The position numbers and the translations under genes are program-made. From assembly GCA_029891385.1 (NCBI GenBank), contig CM057235.1, positions 23,119,120-23,183,119 of the forward strand: a stretch of 64,000 nt of DNA, in the 5' to 3' direction. A model generated the notes under the pieces. The model was given only the letters and a program-made list of their open reading frames with translations. It searched no databases and was not told where the DNA came from. Position 1 is the first letter of the stretch; each line of letters begins with the position of its first letter. Origin of the DNA: Erythroxylum novogranatense. Taxonomy: Eukaryota > Streptophyta > Magnoliopsida > Malpighiales > Erythroxylaceae. Positions 11,595 through 23,462 of this stretch are shown here, one piece after another.

Positions 11595-13052
11595 ACTTTG
11601 GTTGATGCACCTGAAGGGATAAAGCCCATAGGGTGAAAATGGGTTTTCAAGAAGAAAACCGACATGGATGGTAATGTGATTACTTATAAAGCAAGGCTTG
11701 TGGCGAAAGGATTTCGCTCGAGACAAGGAGTTGACTATGGCGAGACCTTGACCAAGTAGCAATGCTTAAATCCATTCGGATACTCCTAGCCATTGCCGCT
11801 CATTATGATTATGAGATATAGCAAATGGATGTGAAGACAGCTTTCCTTAATGGAAATCTGGCCGAGGATGTGTACATGACACAACCAGAGGGCTTCACTT
11901 CCATCGATGGCGAAAAGGTATGCAAGCTTCAGAAATCTATTTATGGATTGAAGCAAGCATCCAGGAGTTGGAACATCCGTTTTGATGAGTCAATCAAAGA
12001 GTTTGGTTTCTCACAAAATCCGGATGAACACTGTGTGTACAAGAAGGTTAATGGGACTGCAATCGTATTCCTTGTGCTATATGTGGATGACATATTATTA
12101 CTAGGAAACGATGTCTCAATGCTACAATCAGTTAAAATTTGGTTGTCCAAACAATTTGCGATGAAAGACCTTGGTGAAGCAACTTTTATCCTCAGGATAA
12201 AGATTTATAGAGATAGATCGAAGAGATTGCTTGGTCTTTCACAATCATCGTACATAGACAAGATGCTAAAGAGGTTTAGCATGGAGCAATCCAAGAGAGG
12301 GTTTCTTCCCATGTCTCATGGGATAACACTCTCGAAATCTATGTGTCCTAAGACACAAGATAAGAGGATGCGCATGGATCGATCTCGATGCGTCTGCGAT
12401 AGGATCGATCATGTATGCTATGTTATGTCGAGGCCCGATGTATCGTATGCTCGAGTGTCACGGCGGATACCAATCGGATCTGGTGAGTGTCATTTGGGTG
12501 GCTTTCAAGAATATCCTCAAGTACTTGCGAAGGACTAAGGATGTTTTCTTGATATATGGAGATGGAAATCTCAGTGAGCGGCATCTGGATGCCGTTTTCA
12601 ATCGATAAGGATGATTCAAAATCCCAACGAGTTATGTTTTCACACTAAACGGCGGAGCGTCGGTTGGAAGAGTTCCAAACAAGAGACGACGGTGATTCAA
12701 CGACCGAGGAAGAGTACATTCTTTGCATCGAGGCGTGAAAGGAAGTATTTGGATCAAGAAGTTCATTCTTGAACTTGGTGTGGTTCCTAGGCGTGATGGG
12801 CCTATCTGATTGTATTGTGACAACAATGGGGCTATTGCTCAGGCAAAGGAACCAAGGTCTCACCAACGATCTAAACACGTACTCCGCAGATATCATCTGA
12901 TTCGAGAGATCATTGCCAGAGGTGATGTCGCAATCGAGAGAATTCCCACAGAGCAGAACATTGCTGATCCATTGACGAAGCCATTTTCACAGAAGAATTT
13001 TGATTCTCATGTACTCGCTTATGGTATTAGATACCAAGGCGATTGGCTTTAG
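11595..13052 (+). pseudogene. COP-1 reverse transcriptase and RNase H remnant
   Basis: The RT starts near 11600 with KWVFKKK and KARLVAKGF, is interrupted by stops near 11593, 11633 and 11818 and by a frameshift near 11757, then is open from 11825 to 12538 (MDVKTAFLNG, YGLKQASRSW, and catalytic YVDD at about 12080). The two stops that replace expected Trp codons (TAG near 11593 and 11818) fit single G-to-A changes. RNase H is badly damaged (12540-12800) but its end is clear at 12810-13052: CDNNGAIA, HQRSKHV and EQNIADPLTKP. The stop at 13050-13052 lies just before the polypurine tract. Confidence 0.9.
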
Positions 13053-13055
13053 GTC

Positions 13056-13067
13056 AAGTGGGAGATT
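13056..13067 (+). promoter_or_regulatory. COP-1 polypurine tract
   Basis: AAGTGGGAGAT immediately before the 3' LTR start TGTAGGTG at 13068. Confidence 0.85.
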
Positions 13068-15028
13068 TGTAGGTGTAAGTCGACTTGTATGAAGTTGTAA
13101 GTCGACTTATACCAGTTCGGTACTAATAAGTCGACTTGTATACCCGTGTAAGTCGACTTATGCATGTACAGTACCGTGAGATGTTAGAGTAGTGCCCTAA
13201 AGGCAATACCCTTTAGCGCTTTTTGTTCATATTCATGTACAGACTTTATGAATAAATAAAGAAAGGCATGTTTCATTTATTTGATGTTCTTTATGAGTAG
13301 ATATTGATCTTTAATCAAATTAATGAAGTCCATGATATATGACATAGCATGAAGGAAATTATGATGTGATCATAATCCTGAGATTCCTATCATGTGCAAT
13401 TATGTCAGTATCTAAATTCTCCCTAGTCATAGGATTAATGAGACTGGACATCATTAATCCGGACAGACTAGCATATGTTATACTCCTTGATTGATCAAGC
13501 AGTGGATCTCAGAAACTGTAAATATGGGATATTTAGAGTTGACATGTGGATGCTTACTAAAGGTAGTAAGTACATTGGATGACCTGCCATGAGATCATCA
13601 CATGGATGTCCTATTCTAATGTCAGTGATAATCTCATCATAGCAATGGTGCAAGTATCCTTAGACTTGAGGTACTCAAGGATATCTTGGATATTGATTTT
13701 GTGCTTTGACTCCATTCCTTGTTGCCTTTCAGAGGTTACTCATTGGGTGGTGCTTGGGTACAGCTTGAGGTATTCGAAGGTAATTGAGTAGCCAATAAAG
13801 GATTCATCACTTCTGTGATAGCAGAAGAGATACCACAACCTCTTGTCAGGATCATTACTTTAAGTCTCTGGCCAGAGCATAAATATGTCATGAAGAGTGT
13901 CTTCATAGACATATAAAGTAATGAGTCCTAAGACAGGAACTGATATCACTTGGGCTAGACTTAGTCTAGCAAGAGTTGACACTTTGACCATACTCATAAA
14001 CAAGTGGGGTATAGGATGATGAAAGGACGAATTGCACAGTAATTGTCTATGGAAGGGTTCGTGATCTGGTTCGTGATGAATTCATCAAACCAATTACTTT
14101 CCGGTCAATTGGGGGTCATGATGTGTTGCTAGACGCCGTTCATGACTTGCTCGAGTTAAGTGTTAATCTAAGTGGCCAACATAACCGGAACCTAAAGGGT
14201 CGCACGCATAAGAGTGTTTCGAGAATCAGTAAAATAGTATTGATGAGTTCCAATTATGGAGAGCATTAGGATTAAATGGATCCCGATGAGATCGAGATAT
14301 GTCCCGATGAGATCGCGACATCGATATTCTTGAAAAAGGTTTTGGGGTTTATCCCATCTGGGACCCGGTAGGTAGGTGGGGCCAATCCCAGTGTGTTGGA
14401 CCACTTGATAATATATATACATATATATATATGATCAATTAATTAATTAATTAATTAATTAATTAATTAATTAATATATATGTGCAAAACGTGGATGGAG
14501 GAGAGGAAGCAAGAGAAGCTTCCATTCTTTAGCTTAGTCATCAAGTCATTTAATGACTAAATGACAAAATAATGGAGAAGTGAAAAGAGATGATCGTTAG
14601 CTTTGATAAAAAGAAAGAAAGAAAGAGTTTCCTTCACTTTTGGCAAAGGCTTGATCGTGGGTTTTAGAGAAAAGCCTAAGGAGTTGAAGAGAAAGTGTTT
14701 CTCTCACAAGATTCATCATCTCTCAAGCCTTCATCTTCTCCTCCAAGCTTCATTCTTCTTCCTTCTCCATCGATTTTCCAAGCTCTCCAGGACAAAGGTA
14801 GGGTCTAGCAGCCTTTACTTTGTTCTAGCTATTCTCGGGTCAAAAGGGTTTGTCCCGGTTAGGTTTTCTGATCTCTGCGTGGATACATTTAGAGATAGTC
14901 TCTATTGGCTATTCAGGTTTGAGTCTTCATACCGACACATAGATCTTGGCATTCGGGAAGGTCCCGGTGACAAAATATTTTGTTTCCGCACCTGGTACAT
15001 GTGATGTACCTCTCGGGATTTTCCTACA
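13068..15028 (+). repeat. COP-1 3' LTR
   Basis: 1,961 bp copy of 5307-7192, ending CCTACA at 15028. It is longer mainly because of a microsatellite at 14409-14480, absent from the 5' LTR. Four AAGTCGACTT palindromes occur between 13077 and 13159. Many single-base indels against the 5' LTR fall at CG versus CAG or CTG. Confidence 0.93.
14409..14480. repeat. (AT)n plus (AATT)n microsatellite
   Basis: An AT dinucleotide run followed by about nine AATT units, only in the 3' LTR of COP-1. Confidence 0.95.
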
Positions 15029-15032
15029 CTTT

Positions 15033-17411
15033 CTTTCATCCGATCTCCATCTTGATACTTGGAGGTGGGGATGAAAGAGGGGTTGAGCTTTACAGCTCGT
15101 GGATAACACGTTTATAATAAAAGATAAGCAAAAACCTTGAAAACAGTTCACTTGTCTTAGAAAACTTTCATTGAGTTGTTAAAACGCATGTTTCTAGGCT
15201 TTCAACCAAAATCCATAAGTTGCAAATTATGAATGCATCAAACCTGATCAAACATAACATGAGCAAATAGACACATCAGAATGGTTTGGGTAAGTCCAAA
15301 TTCATGACGCACTACACATTTCCATCGAAATGGTCATGTGTAGTCGTAGTTTCTTGAGGGAGTCCTTGAAGGAGCTCCGTGCTACTAGCGGGCAGGCGGA
15401 AGAAGCCTATTCTTGGCTCAACGTGCACGTGATGGTTCTTTAGGGATTACCACAAACCCACTTAACACATAGCTTTCAAAATCTTGTAACTTGTAGCCCA
15501 AAATGACACTTTTCTTGAAAACTTGCTTATCACATACTTCATGTATATCTTGAAAACCATTCTTGAAAACATGATTTCATAACATGTTTCAAAATATCAC
15601 TCAAATCATGTAACCACATATAGCATGTTTCACAAGACATTCATAAACAATAATGCAGCACTTATGAAGGCACATTCATAATTTGATTCTATATACAATT
15701 CCCTAATTCATTTACATCGAAGAAATACATGCTTACAAAATCTTAATGGCATTCCAAGCCATGTCTCAACATTAATATCAAAATCCAAATTACACAAGAT
15801 ACAAAAATTCCAAAATTTTCATCATGTCTGAAATCTGAATCTTACAACAAATTAATTTAAAAGTCAATCATATACGTAACGAACGGACGCTTAGACTTTC
15901 TTTCATCCGATCTCCATCTTGATATTTAAAGGTGGGGATGAAAGGGGGTGAGCTTTACAGCTCGTGGATAACACGTTTATAACAAAAAATAAGCAAAAAC
16001 CTTGAAAATAGTTCACTTGTCTTAGAAAACTTTCATTGAGTTGATAAAACGCATGTTTCTAGGCTTTCAGCCAAAATCTATAAGTTGCAAATTATGAATG
16101 CATCAAACTTGATCAAACATAACATGAGCAAATAGACACATCAGAATGGTTTGGGTAAGTCCAAATTCATGACGCACTACACATTTCCATCGAAATGGTC
16201 CTGTGTAGTCGTAGTTTCTTGAGGGAGTCCTTCAAGGAGCTCCGTGCCACTAGCGGGTAGGCGGAAGAAGCCTATTCTTGGGTCAACGTGCACGTGACGG
16301 TTCTTGAGGGACTACCACAAATCCACTTAACACATAGCTTTCAAAATCTTGTAACTTGTTGCCCAAAATGGCACTTTTCTAGAAAACTTGCTTATCACAT
16401 ACTTCATGTATATCTTGAAAACCATTCTTGAAAACATGATTTCATAACATGCATCTTCTTTCAAAATATCACTCAAATCATGTAACCACATATAGCATGT
16501 TTCACAAGTCATTCATAAACAATAATGCAGCACTTGTGAAGGCACATTCACAATTCGATTTTATATACAATTCCATAATTCATTTACATCGAAGAAATAC
16601 ATGCTTACAAAATCTTAATGGCATTCCAAGCCATGTCACAACATCAATATCAAAATCCAAATTACACAAGATGCAAAAACCCCAAAATTTTCATCATGTC
16701 TGAAATTTGAATCTTACAACAAATTAATTTAAAAGCTAATCATATACATAACGAACGAACGCCTAGACTTTCTTTCATCCGATCTCCATCTTGATACATG
16801 TAGGTGGGGATGAAAGGGGGGTGAGCTTTACAGCTCGTGGATAACACTTTTATAATAAAAGATAAGCAAAAACCTTGAAAACAGTTCACTTGTCTCAGAA
16901 AACTTTCATTGAGTTGATAAAACGCATGTTTCTAGGCTTTCAGCCAAAATCCATAAGTTGAAAATTATGAATGCATCAAACTTGATCAAACATATCATGA
17001 GGAAATAGACACATCAGAATGGTTTGGGTAAGTCCAAATTCATGACGCACTACACATTTCCATCAAAATGGTCCTGTGTAGTCGTAGTTTCTTGAGGGAT
17101 TCCTTGAAGGAACTCCGTGCCAATAGTGGGCAGGCGGGAGAAGCCCATTCTTAGGTCAACGTGCACATGACGGTTCTTGAGGAACTACCACAAACCCACT
17201 TAACACATAGCTTTCAAAATCTTGTAACTTGTTGCCCAAAATGATACTTTTCTTAAAAACTTGCTTATCACATACTTGATGTATATCTTGAAAACCATTC
17301 TTGAAAACATGATTTCATAACATGCATCTTCTTTCAAAATATCACTCAAATCATGTAACCACATATAGCATGTTTCACATGTCATTCATAAACAATAATG
17401 CAGCACTTATG
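15033..17411. repeat. Units 2-4 of the ~870 bp LTR tandem array
   Basis: Unit starts marked by the H1 hairpin (CTTTCATCC) at 15033, 15900 and 16772, giving periods of 867 and 872 bp; the last unit stops early near 17411. Each repeats H1, H2, H3, the CTAGCGGGCAGG block and the following AT-rich stretch. Together with 4427-5306 this makes about 3.7 units, where LTR-B and LARD-C have one. Confidence 0.9.
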
Positions 17412-19484
17412 ATGCAAGTGAAATCAGAAAACTTTTTTAATTTAAAGAAAATAGTAGTAGCTTATTTAAATTATAAACATGTACCCATCTGAATTTCTTG
17501 CTTGGATATATGCTTAAAAGATGCCTCTCCTCTTGATCCTCTTGCCTTCCTTGAATCCCTTTATCAAAAAGTAAAAATCCCATTCAATAGGAATACAAAT
17601 TTGAGGACCTATAAATTCTAAAATCTCAAACTCTTCCAAAAGTCCAAACATTTGGGTCAATTTTTCCATGATCACTAATGACACCAAACTCACTCAATTT
17701 GTTTCAGAAATCTGAAAGTTATACTCCAAACTTATTGGGACTATCCTTATGTTGAAAAAAGAATCTATACTCAACTTCCATACAAAATTTGAGATCTTTA
17801 AAAACTGATTCAAAACTTCATTTCTTCATAAAACTTGTAGACCTTTGTCTCTAGTTTACAACGAAAAAAAAATAACCTCATTTGGACATCTACATCAAAA
17901 TTTATGGCTAAAATATCAAAACATGTCTATATAGGAAGGTTGATCTCGCCGCGGAGAAACCCAGAAGCTAGCCGTGACGAGGGCACAAGCTTGTGCACAC
18001 CACGACGTGTACACTTGCATGCGCTGCGACGTGCAAGCTTGAGTGCGCCGCGACGTGCACGCTTGCGTGCGCCACGACGTGCACACTTATTCTTTTTTTT
18101 CTTCTCATTCCCAATTTTCTTCTTCTAATTCATACTCTTAATGAGTGGGCAATGTCCATTTTGCCCTCCCATATAAGCCTTATAACTCTTAGACTTAAGT
18201 GTGATGCCCAATTTGCCCTTATATATTCTTATAAATTTAATACTTCAATTTAGAAATTGAAAATCTTAGAGACTGAATTGAAATTCGATTCCTTCAGATA
18301 ACTTGTAGTCTCATGTCTCTAATTTATTTAGAAATAAGAATTAACTTAATTGGATTTCTACAAATCAAGATATCATCAAAATACCTAAACATGTTTAGAA
18401 AAATGTCCAACTCAAACTCTTTAATCAATCCTCTCACTTTGATTCAATCAATCTTTTTCAAATTAATCTCAAAAATCACAAATTTTCATGAAGAGATAAG
18501 GGATGTCTTAGGAATCCAACGCGTTAAAAATCGAATCAATTGGATGTCGGACGGAAAAGTTAGAAGAAAAAGAAAGGGCAAGGGTCGGATCACCCTAAAC
18601 AGTAATAGGAACTTGTAAAAATCTTAACTTCCTATTCCATGGTCCAAAAATTCCATACTTTACATTAATGAAAAGATCAAAACATAATCTAAAACTTTCA
18701 TGAAGAAATTAAAAGTAATTGTAACCTCTAACTAGGTCAATTTTTTGATCAAAGCTTCTGCCCAGAAATGTGTCATCCTATATCACATCCAAACTTTAAA
18801 ATTTCATATCTTCCAAATTCCACAACTAGAAATAACATATTATACATCATTGAAAAGCTAGGATAATCTTCTATGACTTTCATGTAGACCACTGAACTCA
18901 ATTCAAAACATATCAATCCATAATTGTTCCTCAACACACGGCATACAAAATCCTACACTTATGAGCATCTTCAAAAACAAAGTAGCATACACTTCAATTT
19001 GACTGATCCTAAATGTCAATCCCGATATCGGAAACATGTCATAATTTAAGGCGATAGAAAACTTTCATCATAAGCTAAAATTTCTTGAAGATCATTTCAT
19101 CAAATTCTGCCTAAATCAAGCCAGAAAAATTCATAAAGTTCCAGATCCAATTTAGCATTTTCTGCTACTTTTCATCCTTAAAATTTTCAGATTTTCACAT
19201 CTCCAAAACCTAACACTTTCACTAATAAATTTCATGATACCATACAAAATTTACCCAAAACCTCTCATCAATTTCATTAAACTAAAAAAAAACTCATTTC
19301 ATGTATTAATCTCCAAATATCATTTCAATTTGTTCAAACTAGAATTTGCTCACATAGAACATTACACCTAATCATTCAAAATCATGAATTTTTCTTTTTC
19401 TTTACACATGACTAATTCACCACCAATTTCTCATTTCATGTCAAATTTTAACTCACAATTCTAAGAAAAGTTTAGGGTCCAACA
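17412..19484 (-). repeat. LARD-A right LTR, distal part
   Basis: No gene. Contains a block shared with GYP-1 LTRs (about 17835-17905, TGTCTCTAG followed by a TTGGACATCTAC stretch), a GC-rich palindrome array (17945-18085), a short pyrimidine tract, then diverged ~180 bp units at about 18630, 18795 and 19000 with the shared core TTTCATG..GA. It ends GGGTCCAACA. Confidence 0.75.
17945..18085. repeat. GC-rich array in the LARD-A LTR
   Basis: Tandem units of about 24 bp built on CGACGTGCACGCTTGCGTGC-type sequence, each with the dyad GCGCCGCGACGTGC. The shorter counterpart in the left LTR is at 1170-1285. It stands out against the AT-rich flanks. Confidence 0.8.
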
Positions 19485-19656
19485 AAAAGCCATTTAAACC
19501 ATCTGGCCCAGGAGCCTTCTTTCCATTCATCTCAAACACAAAACGTTCAATTTCGCTATCCTCCACTAGTTGAATTAAGAGATCCCAGTCAGAAGGTGAC
19601 ACGCGTGTGAGATTAAGGGACTGCAAGTCTCGTAGAGAAACTTGAGAAGGGGCCTC
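19485..19656 (-). pseudogene. LINE ORF2, N-terminal RT segment, piece 3 of 4
   Basis: 172 bp of the same LINE, stranded between two LTR-element insertions. Minus-strand translation contains VSLRDLQSL, a DSEIERFVFEM stretch and the RT landmark KKAPGPDGLNGF, which lies just upstream of the RT core in plant L1 elements. The AAAAG at 19485-19489 and the GCCTC at 19652-19656 are target duplications of LARD-A and LTR-B. The frame joins piece 4 on the left and piece 2 on the right without a break. Confidence 0.93.
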
Positions 19657-20380
19657 TGTTGGGACCCGATCTCAGATACAGACCCCAAACGAAAAAATGA
19701 AAAATGAATCAAAAATTGCAAAACGAAACGAAAGGCAAATAACGAATCAAAACGAATCAAAAGAACGGATTCTAAAATAGAACACAGAAATCGGATCGGA
19801 AGACGAAACAATCGGAATCAAATCGAATCAAAACTAAATCGAATCGAAAAATCAAATAACAAAATGAGGAAAAAAAATTGAAAGCAGAATCGAATTGGTT
19901 CGGAATCAAAACAATCAAACGATGCAATCGAACTGAAATACAAATTTTCGAAATCCGAGAACACAAACTTGTAAACAAAACAAACTTGTCGCATTGGAAA
20001 CTCTAAGACTAAACCAATCCGAAAATCGGTGTAAATTTTTTTCTTTTTCTCATTCAAGTATCAAACTCATACAAAGCAATCTTATTTCCCTTTTTGGAAA
20101 TTCATCCTCATGCAAATTGTTTCTTTTCTTTTCTTTTTCTTTTTCATTCAATCTCTTACTTCAACTTGTAATTTACCAATTCCATAACCTCAATCAAAAA
20201 CTCAATTCATAATAGTCGTCTTAAACAATCATACAAATCCCATAATTCACATTTTAAACATCTTATTTGACTTTTTAAAAAAAATTGGGCAACATAATGG
20301 CTGTATTTTAATAAACCCAAAAACCTGCAAATAGTTTAAACTCACTTCTATATATCAGCTCAATCAACAATCAGTATCAT

Positions 20381-21190
20381 CGGACCTTCCGTCCGGAAAC
20401 CAAATCACAAGCAATCCCATTCAAACACATCCATATTCATATGCAAATCACATTCATATCTCAAATCATACACAAATCCCATTCATATCTTAATTCAATA
20501 TCCAAATACATAATTCAGTCCAAACCCAAACCAATCATATTCATATACAATCACAATTCATATCTCATAATCATACACCAATTTATAACTTAATTCCTTA
20601 CATAAATTCATAATTCATATCCATCATGAAATAAATGCTTACAATACATTAATGGCATTCCAAGCCATATACAACACTCATACTAAAATCCAAAATACAC
20701 AAAACCCAAGATAACTAAAATCGAACAAAAGCCTTGACGTTCTTTCATCTGATCTCCTGCTCGAAACCTGGAGATGTGGATGAAAGGGGGGTGAGCTTGA
20801 CAGCTCGTGGATAACATGTTTATAAAATGAACAATAAGTAAAAACATTTGCAAAACTCATTTTCCATTTTATCATAATTTCACAACAGAAAATTTATCAA
20901 AAGCTTATTTCTGAAACATTTCAACCTTTCAAATCATTCATAATCAGTTTTCAAAACTTTCACGGTTGAAAACCTCAATTTCTCATTCCTCGAAATTCCA
21001 AAACTTTTTCATAATTCATAAATAAAATCGAAACATGAATGCATCATATTTAAAAAAAATCAAAAACATATAACACCTCATAATGGTTTGGGTCGGTCCA
21101 AAACGGAACGTACTGCATATTCTCGCATAGAAGTCCTATGCAGCCGTGAACAAAACGTACTACACTTTCCCGCATAGCAGTCCAGTGTAG
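20381..21190. other. LTR-B hairpin module H0-H3
   Basis: H0 20381-20395 (CGGAC/GTCCG, loop CTTCC). H1 20742-20786 (CTTTCATC/GATGAAAG plus ATCTCC/GGAGAT). H2 20793-20806 (GAGCT/AGCTC, loop TGAC). H3 is present twice: 21113-21143 (CTGCATA/TATGCAG) and 21160-21190 (CTACACT/AGTGTAG). The two H3 stems differ from each other and from LARD-A yet stay complementary. GYP-1 inserted six bases beyond the second H3. Confidence 0.65.
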
Positions 21191-21852
21191 CTGTGACGTA
21201 GCGCCCCCTTACCGCAGAGTACGCACCGGCACGCCCGTGGGTCGTCCTGCTACGTATCCTATAATAAGGGAGAACTACGAGCAGTCAGTCACTACAATAC
21301 TCTCATGGCATCGCATTCATAAAACCAAAATATAAAAGTCACTATGTTTGAAAACCAAAATACATTCTCATTTCATATCATCAAGCGGAAATATAGACAA
21401 GTCTATCAGTTTTTCCTGGTCTAAATACATTACTCCAAAAAGGAAATCTGATATAAAAGTCTATACTAGGTCATCCCCAAAATCAATCCCAGCTGACCGA
21501 CCTGTGTGCCATAACTTCTTTTGCCAACGCGCTCACACAGTAGGAAAAGTCTATCTCTGGAGCTAGGAGTCTACTATCTCAGTCCTGAAAAATATTTGCA
21601 ATGTTGGGTGAGTTTGCGAACTTAGCGAGAAACCTTCATCGATGGTTCACTCAACTCATGCATATACAAACAATTCATAGAATATTGCATAGTATCACAT
21701 TCGTTACCAATTCACAATTATAAGGCGTTTCGCTTTTCAAACGATCCACATTTAATCATTCATATATGCAATGCACATGTGACACTTTTCATTTTATTTC
21801 AGTGTTGTGATCGTTCGCCTGATCTTTCCCAGTAACGGGCACATTATACGGT

Positions 21853-21958
21853 GAGCCTGTGGCTTTGAGACATGTTGGGCCAGAATGCCCTGATACAGTG
21901 AGCCTGTGGCTCTGAATTACGTTGGGCTCGAGGCCCTGTTACGTTGAGCTTTAAGCTC
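21853..21958. repeat. String of five short hairpins, GYP-1 left LTR
   Basis: Stem-loops start at 21853, 21877, 21900, 21924 and 21946, so 22-24 bp apart. Arms are GAGCC/GGCTT, GGGC/GCCC, GAGCC/GGCTC, GGGC/GCCC and GAGCT/AGCTC, separated by TGAATTACGTTG-like linkers. The right LTR repeats the string at about 39384-39490. Confidence 0.8.
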
Positions 21959-22754
21959 TGAATTACGTTGGTTGTTCCGGTCACAACTATCATTATCTGA
22001 ACATGCCTTTATGCATGAATGCATATGTCTCAATTTGCATTAAAACCTAAGTAATTGAAATTTTCACACAAATTACACTTCGATATCAAATTCCTGATAT
22101 TTCAGACACCTATGGTCCGACATCAATCACATTCATACACATGAACCCTCCATTATCTCCACATGGCATAAACACATAATTTTAAACACACAAAGATTGA
22201 GGAACCAACTAGGTTACTCACCTGTAACTTTCGAGCTACTGCCTGGAAGTCCCAGCAATGTACGTGGAATGACGATCCAACGGTACCTCTAAAACAGTCA
22301 AATAATTTCTCATTACTATATGCACAATCAGAAGGATTCACAAATGCACATGCTGGAATGCAGGAATGTATAATGCATATTGGCGATTTTCCCGGCACTA
22401 TACCCCAAATTCACTATCCTTTGCCTCTAAACCAATATTTTGTTCTATGAGTATCACAACATTTAAACAATATCCTTATCCTCAAGAAAGACCTCAAAAC
22501 CAAATTACTATTCATTAGTTCAATATTATCCACTAAAGATTCCAAAAGTATGCCATTGTTCATAAGTCTCTAATTTATCCTCCAATATCATAAAACAATC
22601 CTTAAGGTACAATAAAAACCTATCCTTAACATTCTTTCAATAATTGCAATCCTGTTAATTTAAATTCAAACTTTCGTTCTTCACCTCAATTGTAGACCTC
22701 TCTCTCTAGTTCATAACGAATGAAGAATCACCTCAGTTGGAGGTCTACACCATT

Positions 22755-22910
22755 TGTTGGGACCCGATCCGGGAACCGGATCCCAACCGAATCAACTTAA
22801 GACTTTCACTCTATGCTTTGATACCATAAATGTTGGGACCCGATCCGGGAACCGGATCCCAACTGCGGAAGCGGAACGGAAACCGAAGCAAACGGAAACG
22901 AAGGGAAGCG
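22755..22910. repeat. Duplicated LTR terminus with primer-site copy
   Basis: The first 78 bp (22755-22832) end in TTTGATACCATAAA, a copy of the primer-site flank, and the LTR terminus then restarts at 22833. The right LTR has the same arrangement at 27965 and 28042. Confidence 0.88.
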
Positions 22911-23462
22911 GAAATTTCGGATCGAAAACAAAATGCGGAAGCGAACAAATCCGAAAGTAGCGAAGCGGAAGCAAATGCAAATCGAATCGAAATACAAGCG
23001 CAAGCGAAGCAAAAGCTAATCGAATCAAGCGAACAAATGCAATCGAATATAAGCGGGCGAAATAATCGAATCTGGATCCTGGCGGAGCGAATAAGCGGCG
23101 AGATCGAATCGAGTGCAAATCGAATTCGGATCGAAAACAAAGTAAGCACACAAATCAATGTAAACTGAAACACTTTCCGACATCCGTGACTAAGCAAAGA
23201 ACAGGAAACAGAAACGCGTTGGGGATCCTAAGACGTTCCAAAATCCGTTATGAATTTTTTTTTTCTTTCTTATTCTCATTCCTTATTCATTTCTTCTCTT
23301 ACTCAAACACATTTAAAACATAACAAATGCATCCAATTTCCAAAATTACACTTTTATCCCAAATCTTATCGAAAATTCTAAAGATAACTACGCTTTATCC
23401 TAACCAAAAATTCTGCAAAGGCGAGAATACACTTCTATAATCTCAAATCAACTCAAAATCAT

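Larger units (their letters stand above)
5307..15028 (+). mobile_element. COP-1: Ty1/copia retrotransposon, plus strand
   Basis: 9,722 bp element with LTRs 5307-7192 and 13068-15028 (TGTAGGTG...CCTACA), a Met-tRNA primer site, gag-PR-INT-RT-RNH order (so copia) and a polypurine tract. Flanked by perfect CTTTC target duplications (5302-5306 and 15029-15033), inserted at the foot of the H1 hairpin of the LARD-A LTR. The polyprotein is broken by several stops and frameshifts, so it is not autonomous as assembled. A 2-kb leader lies between the primer site and gag. Confidence 0.95.
690..19484 (-). mobile_element. LARD-A: non-coding long-LTR retrotransposon, interrupted by a copia element
   Basis: Starts TGTTGGGACCC at 690 and ends GGGTCCAACA at 19484. 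Flanked by a perfect 5-bp target duplication AAAAG (685-689 and 19485-19489) inside the LINE RT frame. The polypurine tract at 2550 and the Met-tRNA primer site at 3165 show that the element reads on the minus strand, so the left LTR (690-2549) is the 3' LTR and the right LTR (3181-19484) is the 5' LTR. The internal region is only 631 bp and codes for nothing. The right LTR is interrupted by COP-1 (5307-15028) and has internal tandem duplications; the left LTR has lost several segments. The family lacks any gag or pol here, so it must have moved in trans. Confidence 0.9.
3181..19484 (-). repeat. LARD-A right (5') LTR, interrupted by COP-1
   Basis: LTR sequence occupies 3181-5306 and 15029-19484, with COP-1 between. 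It starts TGTTGAGACCC and ends GGGTCCAACA. Layout from left to right: terminal hairpin and inner terminus copy (3335), a duplicated 293-bp segment (3598-~4188), hairpin module H1-H3 in tandem units of about 870 bp, an AT-rich stretch, a GC-rich palindrome array (17945-18085), and diverged ~180 bp units (18630-19300). No coding sequence; the many short ORFs in it are unsupported. Confidence 0.85.

Noticed and set aside
22754..23197. Overlapping ORFs on both strands beginning near 22754, repeated near 27964
   Set aside because: They arise from the LTR terminus and a GAAGCGGAAGC-type simple repeat that is open in many frames; copies exist because the LTR is duplicated.
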